Source of the DNA: Phoronis australis | Lineage: Eukaryota > Phoronida > Phoronidae | DNA: 60,000 nt | Direction: 5' to 3' | Assembly: GCA_002633005.1 (NCBI GenBank) | Contig: NMRA01000118.1 | Span: 436,707-496,706, forward strand | Shown here: positions 39,301 through 51,300 of the stretch, in pieces | Numbering within the stretch: the stretch's first letter is position 1 | Layout of the letters: each line of letters starts with the position of its first letter | Program-made: the position numbers and the translations under genes | The notes under the pieces: model-generated | Databases searched by the model: none | Told to the model about the DNA's origin: nothing | The model's input: the letters and a program-made list of their open reading frames with translations, nothing else

Positions 39301-42300
39301 AAAAGCAGGCCCCGTTCATCGGCCACTTTTCGGCGGGGCCACCTATATTAATATGGAAGGCCTCGCTTTTGAGGCCTGACATTCAATTTTTGCCTATGTC
39401 ATTTTAATAAGAATAAGTCATTATAAGTAATAAGCTGTTTACTTTAATTTGATAATTATTTTTTAATGCTGCATTTCGCTCTTTTTAGCGGGCTACAAAC
39501 GTACATCACTATCAGCAACTGTCTCACTCATTGATTGATTCAATAACAACTGACAGAACTTGATGATTCTGGATTCCCACTTTGTAACTGACTCTTACTG
39601 AGTCGTGCCCGACTGAAAAGTCTCTTAAAGATGTTCTGGCACATTTCAACAGTGCAAGCACATTCTAGAATGTAATGGAATCTATTCATTTATTAGTAGA
39701 CAAGAATCTAGCACGTTACAAACCATGTAGCGTCATCAGTCACCGCTATAGGTACGTTAGAATCTACCAGAATGTTTTGCTAGAAAACAAGCAGAACTGT
39801 CAAATAAAAAATTCAGAATAAATCAAATGTCCATCCACTACTGACTACGTATAAAACAAATACTTGTTTGACATTATTCCCAGACAACATCTGAAGCAGA
39901 CGGCGTAAGCTAGGTTATGCGTGGGTCCAGATATCTCGATAATTCAGCCTTGGACTATAAAAAACACATTTGAAAGTGAGTCCATTCGATCACTCTATTT
40001 GTTTCGTGTAACATATAGGTATGTCGTAATCCTTTGTCTGGAAACGATGTCACCAACTTTCACATTATGTGCATCCATAGGACCTGACATGGAGTTATTA
40101 GGAGGAATATGCTTTCGACACTGTTTTGTGGGCCTCATGACTTTGGAAAATGTCAGAGAGTGCATCTTTAAGGACACATAATACGCCGTCTCTGAACAAT
40201 GATTGTTTTGGTTTGTTTTTTATATGTCCACAGAAAAAATCTCTAAACGTGATTACACCAAAATTAAGATTCTCAAAATTGTTATAATTGGCTTTATTTC
40301 TACATTCACTAGAATTGAGATTGAGAACTAGAGACACACGTGTGGAGTTGCAGTCAACCAATTGCAATTTTAAAAAATAGTAAATAAGGCCAACTGGAAA
40401 AAAGGGAGTGATTGGGAGCGTTGGTTAGTAGGCAAAGTGTTCGTGGTGGCATAACGTTATTAATTAAAATAAAGGTATAACATGTTGTTGACAGTTCACT
40501 ACTCGTTCTTCATTTGCATTTATGGTTATGCAATGACGAGAAAAAACTCGTTTCGTTTAGAATTTATAACATATTGTGAATAAACCTTCATTCGAGCTCT
40601 GCATTGCATAAGTTTCTACCTTCTGGATCGCTAAAATGCTTAGTGACTTCGCTTATAACAAAACTGTCACACCCCAGGGAGGATAATAGCAATGACAATT
40701 ATGATTTTAATAATAACATATTTATAACAAAGGAATAATAATTATAATCATAGTAGTAATAGTTATAATAATAGTAATAAAGACAGTGTGGCTACTCTTA
40801 TCACATTATTAAAAGTATTATTTTTAATAATGTTCGTTTCCATGGAATAAATAGGTCAACCACAAGTGAACACAAGCAGGGGAGCAAACATTTTACTGAG
40901 ATTCATACGCAACGTGGACGTGTGGAAAGAATGGCTGAATGTTTACTAAAATGTTCAGGTAGAGAACGTCGGAAGCCAAAGGCGACGGCTATCTAAGTCC
41001 AGAGGTCTCATAAATGCGCCTCCCCAATAATCTAGACACTCCTCTCGGTTGTCAATAAAACTCGGATCCCCCGTTTAGTAGTTTTACCTAAAAGCGTGAC
41101 GGGATAAAACTGGTCCAGTGTGCTGCAATGAATAGCCCAGAATTTTTCCTAAGCTAACACGGAAATGACGTAAATTTTGGTTGTTTGCACAACAGCTACG
41201 GATCTTTTGTATGAGCCTACAAATTGATAAACTGAATGTCGACAAAAATGGCCCAGTACAAGGAGGGAATATTGTTATGCATTTATGGAACAAAATAAAT
41301 TGACCCTACTGTAAGTCAAGTTACTTGGAAAGGTCATAACCATTTATCAACAACTTCCTGTCCAACCTGCGTTAGCTGTGCATTTAAGGAGGGCTGTATC
41401 TCCAACAAATAGCGGTTGCTGTGCTTCAATCTTTGCCTCGTCCGGTTTATCTGGAATACAGGTAAGCTAGAAATATACACAACATGCAATACGCTTTTGT
41501 TTCATCGAGAAACCTTTTCCACTTTTCACTATATAACCAATTTTTACTTTAATTTAGGCTGAAAACATGGATATGTATGCGACTCCATTAAAACTACTAA
41601 GGATCTGACAGGTATATTCACTCTAAGGCGGTCTGTTCTGAGGTATTGAGTGCGAAGCATATGCCTATTTCTTTAAACAGTCTCACAAACCCCTAGTATT
41701 TTAAAACTGATTTTGTTCACCTCGATATGTTACTGAGATGGCGAAAAATCGCTTAGGGCTCATGGCAACATCGTAGGAAACCTGTGCTATCAGCCTGGAG
41801 AGCGCTATATAGACCTAGTTTCTTGTAATGAAAGCAAGATCTCGCAAGACCTCTAAAGATCAAATGAGCATGGTGTACTTCGAAAGTATGCTCAGGGTTG
41901 CCTGGAACGCGATAAACAACTAGATTTCTATTAAATTAAATATTATTGAAAGTGCTTTTCTGCCACTGAAATTGGATTCAACCTACTCACCAGGTACTTT
42001 TAGGATTTGTTCGAAAACATTTTAATTCCTGTTCATATCAAAGCATTTTCTTTTAGTCTCAAATTTTAAAAAACGATCAAAAGCACATCTCATTGTTTAG
42101 TATTGCAAGACAGAGAGGTAGTAAATTTCCCTTATATGGAAAATGTGACCTTTGACCTCACGGGACTTCAAGCAAATGACTGTGAGCTCGTGCGCGCATT
42201 CATCATAAGTGGGAGGAAGATTAGAAACTCTGTGGTAAGTTTCCTCATTAGGAACATACATACGGAACTGTTCAACAGGCAGGGTACACCAATGAACCCT

Positions 42301-45300
42301 GCGGAAGTTAGTAAATACTCAGTTAAATACTGAGAAGTGTTGAAATGATACCAATTAATTAACCTTTAGATGTCACGTAGGTCTACATACACTGTATGTA
42401 CTATCTAAGAATTATTTCTTTGCAATGTGAGCAGCAAGTCTGTAACTATAGAAATCATGTCTACAGAGATAAAATTTATCAATGTCGTTTTTCAAAAGTA
42501 GGCCTACATACAAATGATAAACAGCAGGAAGAATCACTGTCTCTCCAGACATGTTAGAGATCATTATAAAATCATAAAGATAAGAACCATTACTATGTGC
42601 ATTAATTTACGCAATGGTATTACCGTTTTGTTTCTAAAATTCAAAGGCACCACAGGTCATGGCATCAATCGCAAATCTCTCACATTATGAAAAGAACACA
42701 TTAGTGAGAAAAACCTTTCTTCATCATTTAAAGATGTAATACTGACATTTAATCGATTGTAGTATATAGTAATTGCAAAGGTTGCAGTTACAGTCCTCAT
42801 ACAGAAACGTACGTACGTTGAACGATGACGGTGAACTCAGTGACGGTTTTTCTCGAACTCAGCGGTCCTCTGGTCTTATGCAACGTGTTGATGACGGTGA
42901 CAGTCCAAACACCGGCATCTAGACGAGATATTTCAGGGTATCGGAGGACGTCTCCTGTCATGTACTTAGATCCCACTCTTTTCTGTACCCAGTGGCTGCT
43001 TGTGGTAGTAGGGGAGGTGACGTTACAGCGAACAATGAGATCGCTCGATTCGTTCACCCTCACGATGGGCGGGCAGGTCACCTTCGGACTGTCTTGATCT
43101 AAACAGAATTACTTGCGGTGAGGATAATATAAAACACTGTATAATATACGCCCTAGATTTACATGTATATGATGTTCTTGAGCAATACAGAATTTAAGGG
43201 CGATACATTAATTGGATTTATCTTGGCTGATATATGTTATGTAGTCTGTGAGCTTTACTACAGAGACAACATTTGTGACATGAAATTGCTTCGAGTCTAC
43301 ATGTAGGTCAACAATTCAAAGGTTCACATATTCCCAAGGCTCCGAAATCTAAAAGATTCCGATGTTCGAATGTCCATCTGAATGAACCGTCGCAAATCCA
43401 AATTTAAGCGTCTGCTTCGACTTTGAACTTTCGTAACTATGACTTTCGCCATATAAACGGCAAATTGTTTCTACAAAAAGATGGTGTGAGCGTGGACTCT
43501 CCTCTGGGTCCCACTCGGAATTTTATATGTCTGAAGTTGAAAAAGGCTAGCAATGTGATTAGCAATGTGTATTCTTATCTATGAACGATAGATGACATTT
43601 TTGTTTATTGTGCTTTTGATGACTTGTTATCAGTACTTGATGAACTTGAGCGTTATTCTGCATTGAAGTTTACCCACGAGCTTCCTGTAAATGACAAGAT
43701 TCCGTTTTTGTACGTGCTTGTGAACCATTTCCATTTGAATTGTCTACATCAGTTTATCACAAGCCTAATGATAAAGGTTTCTGTCTTCACTCCAAAAGCG
43801 CGTCATGAGCGGTATAAGGTCGCCGTTATGGCCAACTTCCTAAAGAGGGCGTTTACGTCGGTCGTCCAACTGACTAGTGTTAAATCAAGAAAGATCGCAC
43901 AAGACAAACCCTGATGAACAATGGGAACACCATTGCTTTGGTAGAGTTCCATATTAAGCGATTCATGTCCAGAATTAATTGTGAAGTCCCTGCACGTCGG
44001 AACGGTGTGACCCAAAAGGTATTTTACAAAAATGACATGTCCAATAATTACCTCCAGGACGAGCACGCCATCAAGAAAATCGTTAGAGATAATGTTAAAG
44101 TTTGTAAGCCCTATGATTACCTCGATGTTATTATTTATTATGGGAATAGGAAGTCCTCCATCTTGGTCATGAAAAATAACATTTCTAAAGAGAAAGTCCG
44201 CCCCGTTGCCCAGTATAGTGCTGTGTATGAGTTCATATGTCCTATGAAAGAATGTCTTCTTTCAGGTGTCAAACAATTTTACATTGGTCAAACGGTTTTC
44301 AGTCTTTCCCGTCGGTTGTCTGTGCACCTTCAAAATGGCGTCACGGACGTAAAACCACCCGCCAAGAAATTGCGGAAAACACGTCAATTCGGTACGTAAA
44401 GCACGATGTGTTGCGATTGAAAATCGGAGTCCCTTTTGATTGCTTTTGAGCAGCCTGTTTTTCATAATCAGCAAGCAGGGTCGCGCCGCATGTTACACTT
44501 GTTTGCGTGACTTTCCTGTTACCCCCTTCATTTGTCATTCTTTGCAGTATTTCACACCTGTCCCACTGCGTATGTCTCCAGCTTATGCTCTCTAGTGGCA
44601 TTACTGCGTCATTGTATTTCCACTTGAGAATGACCATGTTTCGAAATATCGTGTACCATTTAATCATGTCTCTTGGTCAGTTACTTCACCAAATTTCCGT
44701 TGAGTGTAGAGTTTTATTCCGAGCATACTAACACAACGGAATAAAGACTGTTAATAACGAAAAGTGCCGTGTGTTTAATCAATTTTGCATATCGGAAAAC
44801 TTTGACTTCGGATACATGCTCTCAAAAGTCATTTTGAAAACAAAACTTTTCGGAAAATCACGTGCACTTGGGTTGCCACGCCATGCAAAATGGTTGCCTT
44901 TCTTGCAAAACAGACATGTCGAGTTTTGTTGGTTTATTAGTTTCATGTTACAATGAACACACACGGTTGGCATTCGCAACATCAAGAACAGTAACGTAGA
45001 CACGATCGGAGCAGAGCCGATGTCTCGAACGACGTTGCTCGAATGACGTTCAAAATCCCGCCTCAAGTTCATCTTGACACAATTACACCAACGTGGGTTC
45101 AGGGTAGACGCAGCCATTCAAACGCTACTAATATGAAAAATACTATTCAGAGCGGCAGCGCTGGCTAAGACTAAATGTGTACCGTTACAGCCGATGCGCG
45201 AGTGCCGAATATTTGACAATGTCGAGAGAGTAAAGTTTTTAGGAATTTCCTTTGCCCACCAATGTATTTTGCTGCGCGGCAGAGCATGATTTTGCATTAG

Positions 45301-48300
45301 GGGCCTCCTAGTGTTTGGAAACATGAATTTTTTGTGTTGCCAGTCTTCGAACATGTGAACCTTCGGAGATGTGGACCTTCGGACTTGTGGACCTTCGGAC
45401 TTGTGGACCATCGCTTTCATGATCAGTTACCACGTGTTACACGTCGAAGGGACGTTGCCTTTTACCAAAATATTGCAATAGTATTCTCTCCGTTAAAGCT
45501 CGTCTTGTGTTCTATCGCAACATGGTTTGCTGAACCTTTGGATGAACTCCACCGAAAAGTTTTTCTCCGCTTCCCATTGTATTGGCTAATCTGAACCAAC
45601 GTCTTTAGTTTAAAATGCCAACTATAAACACGAGTTCAGCACAAGAATTAAACTTTGATCAAGTCCACTTGCAGGAAAACCGTTGATCTCAACGTATCAT
45701 GGGCGGTGCACCATAAGGAGCTGGGGGGGGGGGGGGGGGNNNNGGGGGGGGGTTATAGCCCCCACTTTTTTCAGTTCTGCGCCGCCCATGCGTATTCAGA
45801 TAAAAACGTGGGTTTGCAAAGAACTGATGGTGATCAACGTAGAGTGCCTCAAGGCAAGCTGTTGGGAACACTGTCAGTTCTTTTGATGTCTTGATACCAG
45901 TCCAATTTTACTAAGAATCATATAGAAGTGAATCTCATAAGTGATAAAAAGCAAAAATTGACTTTGTAACCGCTTGACATTGAAATTGTTAACAAAAGAC
46001 ATCTAGACTTTCTTTGACGGCCAGGATAATGTGACGACTGAAGAAAACCCGCTCTGGCAAGTGACTTAATGAGCCTGGTCCGAAGCATTGGCGACCTTTC
46101 TCTTTTTGCCAATCTAATCTGAGAAGAAAAGAGACGAGGCCCATTGAACACTGGGTCTTCTACCGACACTGACTGATGTCAAAGCATAAGTAACACGAAT
46201 GCATCAAATACACGTATCTTACAATATACAAGGACATCTATATGTGCGAAATCACTGTCATCATTCGTGTTTAATCCCATGGACCTCTCGGCATGGCACG
46301 TATATCGACCTTGATGGTTGAAGTCGACAGAAGAAAAATGTAACGTATAGTTTAAGAATGCTGCTGCCGACCCATCGTCAGGGAATGTTTGTTTTTCACT
46401 GGCACCTGATGGGTAAAGAGGAAACAATCATTAAATAGTAAAATACCATCAATAGCCAGTCACCACGTGGCAAGGTCGTCTCGTCTACGAATCAGCTCAC
46501 CTAGAACTGGCAAACAACACGTCACCGTGGAAATCAACGTTAATTCGCACGTACGCTCACACTACTACAGCAAAGAGATATCTTATGAGAAAGAGAAGTG
46601 GAAGAAGTTGGCATTGATTTTGATGCTCGGTAAAGGAGACTAATTTTGTTTGCCAAAACCAGCACTATATTGGCCACCCCATTTGTTCTCTCTCACGTGG
46701 TGTAGGTTATCACATTATTGACAGAGCGGACCAACGCCAAGGAGAAAACATCTCACGAGAATCCATCGTTGACAGCACTCATATTACATATATTAAGTTG
46801 AAGGATATACACTTCAAAATTATGGAGACCCTTTTCATTAAGCTTTGGGTCCCCTAAAATAAATATGCACGATAACGGTTACTACAGAATTCTGAAATGC
46901 CTGCTTACTGCATTCTGATAATTGGTTTTTGCATGTGCAGTGGTCTCCAACTTGGAAGATTTTATGCAGTAATATACCGCCTGGACTGCAATGGCGTAGT
47001 AATATACAAATGCGGATCTAGGATATCACAAGGGGGGCCCAACATTTTGTCTGTAAACATTTGCTCAAAGCACGATTGTAGATGCGCATAGCACCGAAAG
47101 AGGGAGGTGGGGAGGAGGATTTGCCCCCCTCCCGCCCAGAATTTTTGTTTGTTTTTTCCTCTAAAAATCAAGCATTTTCCTTGATTCCTGAAGTATTATC
47201 TAGTAAGAAAATAAAAAAGGCAAAAAAACGAAGAAAGTGTCAACCAGGAAAAACTCCAAGTACCACAGGCTTGAACTCACGACCTAGAGGACATAGCGCA
47301 CGTGCTTTACCACTGCACCACCACTCCTAATTTGTTACTAAGAGACCTACTTGTTTATGGTCCACAGCGTTTGCGCACGAAACCTCCTTCTTTTTGTAAT
47401 GCTTATTACATGTTTAATATTCTGTGCAATCAGTTCGTAACAAATTTGTTGTATTTAAAATAGTCTTCAATTGCCCAAAAGACCAAATCCATTTTTTGTG
47501 TTAGCAATAGTGACGCAATTGCTTTAAATTAAGGTTTGACAAGCAGAGAATTATGAATTTCTGAGTGATTCACTAAGGCTTCGATTAAAATTGACATCTT
47601 ACCAGCAGCTTCTGTTTTTTCACCATGACTCAGATTCCATTTTCTCTAAAAACTGAAGTAATTTTCTTCATTGCACAGTGGAGCAGACGACGGAAACGGA
47701 GTCGTAATGCCCAGTGCCACTGCCGGTCGCCTGAGATATCGCGGGAGAGCCTATACTTAGCCATAGTTCCGTTGTGATTGCGCCGTGTTCCGAATTTGAC
47801 ACTTGAAATTGGATCTGAGCCCCCCCCCCTCCCCCCTCCCCCGAACACTAAAACTGCACACATTTAAATCTTGTTTCAGCCGTATANCGAGCCCCCTGCC
47901 CCCCCCCTAAATCAGCCTATGATATACCACGAGACATTATTCCGCGAATCGAGCGATTAGGATATTACTTCATCTACGCCAATCGAGGTACGTTTTGTAT
48001 TTATCCCATACGCTTCGAGTTCTAAAGCTTCTTTCATTTTTTCGGCATCTTTTTAAATACTTCACCCAAATTGTTCACGTGGCGGATCACAACCTATGTG
48101 TAGATACTTGCGCGATAAGTTACAAGTTTCAAATGTAACGATTTCTTGCTTGACAAGAGATAACGAAGATGGAAACAACGGTATTTGTGCATTGAACTTG
48201 TAACACTTTCTGAAAATAGTTAATTAACAACAATATTTGATATTGCAGTTACCGAGGAATCGGCGATTTAGTTGCAGACGATATAATATTTAGCAATTTA

Positions 48301-51300
48301 ATACTCGAGACAAAAGTGTCATATAATTAACAATTTTGTACCAGATGTTACGTGTGGGACCTGATTGCATGTCAAGTGTTATTTAAACTGCTGCAATTGG
48401 AAAGTTTGATGATCGAACCGGCTAACGACGTCGAGTGAACATTGACCTACCCTTAAAACTTTCCGTGTCAGAAGGCGCTGTTGAAGTAGTGCAGGAGCGC
48501 AATACAAAAAACAATATCACATGGCCGTATTTCACTCGACTGATTCGACACGTGTGGGATTATATATATTATATTGCACTATATTATATTATATTACATT
48601 AAAAACTAAGCGAAACAAATTATGTCAGTCGCTGTCTGTGTGATTTAATTCTTTGTTCATATGTCCTGTTTTCAATTTATTACTCTAATTTAGTTGTCTT
48701 TCTTATTGCTGGTTTTTTCTTGCTATTTTGTGACTATTTACATTTCGTACCATTATAAACATGACATGATTGGCACAATCAACTACGACTGGGCACAAGC
48801 TATATGGCCAACATAACAAATATTGTAAATGTAACCCTTAATCTCGCGAAAATGCTGAGACATTATGGAGGAGACATTGGCCGTAATTTCATTGATACTC
48901 TCAATACTGGAAACAAAGAAAATGCGTTTCCTATCAGAAATTCCACCCAATATGAAAATCAGGTTTTGTAAGAATTTTTGCAACTACAGAAAGATGAACT
49001 CAAATAACCTAGTGTCAGTTTTCAGTCATTCAACGCCCAATTTGGGACATTTAGAGTCATTCTTGACAATCTACTAATAATGAATTAGTTTCTTGACCTC
49101 ACATGCTTACAAAAATGATGGTTATCAACAATTGACCATTATTCACGCGAAAGCCCGTCCAAATTCACGACGAAAGCTCCATCTCGCCTAATACACAGTA
49201 ATTCACTTTCCTCTGTGCGGAAAGCTGCAAAAAAATTCAAACGCTTGGAGGAAAAACTTTGTGGTCACCACAGAGTTTCTAATCTTCCCCACCTATAATA
49301 AATGCGCGCATGCGCTCACAATCCGTTGCTTGAAGTCGACTGAGGTCAAAAGTCACATTTTCCGCATAAAGGAAACGTACTATGTCTATGTCTAGCCGTA
49401 CCACATGAGAGGTGCTTTGCCTTATAGGAGAAAAATCGATGAAGTGGCGAGCAATTGACGGATGTCTTTTTTCAAATTTGAAAGTAAAAGAAAATGCTTT
49501 GATATCAACCGCAATCCAAAATTTTTAAAACTTCTTGGTGAGCAGTTGAATTCTCTTTCAGTGGAAGAGAACCACTTTCAATATTGCAATTAAGTCTGTT
49601 TATCGGTTCGAAGCTGCTTCTCCTGCAACTAATGACCAGCGTCATAAAACATAGGAATTGCATTATTTCACAGAAAGTCTTCTAATTTTAGCACACACAT
49701 ACACATGTGGTTGCAAGCACACGCACGCGTACATGTATATAAATTGTATTAATTAGGCACAGTCAATTTTCTTAACTTGTTGTAATATGTAGTACCTCTT
49801 TATTTATTTTTACTAACATACCAGCTTTATTTATTTATTTGTTCATTAATGAAGTAGTTATACCATCATCGTTTCAAATGTATTACGTAGTTGTTTTGTG
49901 TTGTATTCCCTTGTGTTGTTTCTTCTTCCCACCTACCCTTCATCTGCGCTACTTTCATCGCTCACATTGGGTATCAGGCAACTCCTGTATAGGACTCAGG
50001 GCCCAAGTCTCAAATCGTTTCTATACATATGAGGGATACTAGAAAAATGTGGATGTTCAGTCAAACATGAATTAGTGAAGGTCCATTGCTATGTTTTACT
50101 AATATCATAGTATGTTAGAGAGGTTAAGAATTGACCTATCGTAAGCTCCTCCCTCGTGAACAGTCACCAACAAGTAAAATGGTGGATTGGGAAACGCAGA
50201 CGAATGTTTGTCAAGAATGTTGCTTTTTTATTGATCAGGTAAGCTGACAGTCAAAATCCTGGTGATAGTTTGACCTTATAGCTCATTGGGTTGACCTATA
50301 GCAAGCTCTGCCCCCTCGTGAACAGACACCGACAACGCAATGTTTGTCAAAGCGGTGGCTTGGAAACGCAGACAAAGGTTTGCCAAGAACGTTGCAATCT
50401 GATTGGTCAGTTAACCCGTCAATCAAAATCCTGGCGATAGGTCAATTACCGTTGTCCAAGCTTAATTAATTGGAGCTGTAGCTGAAGGTTACCTGGCGGT
50501 AAAATGTCATTTGAATCTCGCCATGTCACCGACTCAATAGGTGGATTTGCCGACACCTGACAGTCAACACTGAGCTTCTCGCCAATTATTCCTACATATT
50601 CAGTAAATGCTGTTCGCGTCCTCACATCAACTATTGAGAAAAGAAAGCAAGAAGTACACGATGAGAGACCTTGTAGTATATAGTCTATTATTGTTAATAA
50701 TATAATATTAAAAGATATGTTTATTTGAGCTCAAGCAATAGTCGGTTTTATACAGAACAATGGACAAACGTCATTTTAGACTGACAGTCCAGAGCACTTA
50801 ACATAGATGAACGGGGTACCAACATCTGGCCATCAGAGCACTTAGAGTGCACCTAAGCATATACATGTACAGAAATCCCCCATAGGGTCCCCAAGGAGCA
50901 CGTCAGAGCGCAAACACCAGCAAACGTCCATAAGGTGCACTGTAAATGCTTTAATGGTCAGATGTTGGTACCTCGTTCATCTGTACTAAGGTCTCTGGGC
51001 TGCCAGTTGGCACATATTGTTGCCTGAGCGACACTATGTGTCCAATGCGACAATGTAGAGTTCGTAGAACTCATAGCAGAAGCAAATACTTACACAGAAC
51101 TGTCAACTTTGCCGTCTTTTCTTCAACTTTTTCGTACCTCTTTAGTTTTTCACTCGTATAAGTAAAGATGCACTTGCAGTCTTGATTGTGGTAGCTACGA
51201 TCGACTGTAATTTGGAAGGTACGGCAGTATTCAGCGAAGGGGTTATATCCACCAGGGACTCTTTTTTGGATATTCTACAAAGACACGTTGTTTTACATAC

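Noticed and set aside
41990-42000. Strong minus-strand donor CCTG|GTGAGT near 41997 as the end of an Ig half exon
   Set aside because: Every upstream frame is stopped or lacks Ig features; the exon at 41450-41367 fits frame and domain.
45683-45894. Gly/Pro-rich ORFs on both strands
   Set aside because: Produced by a poly-G run and Ns.
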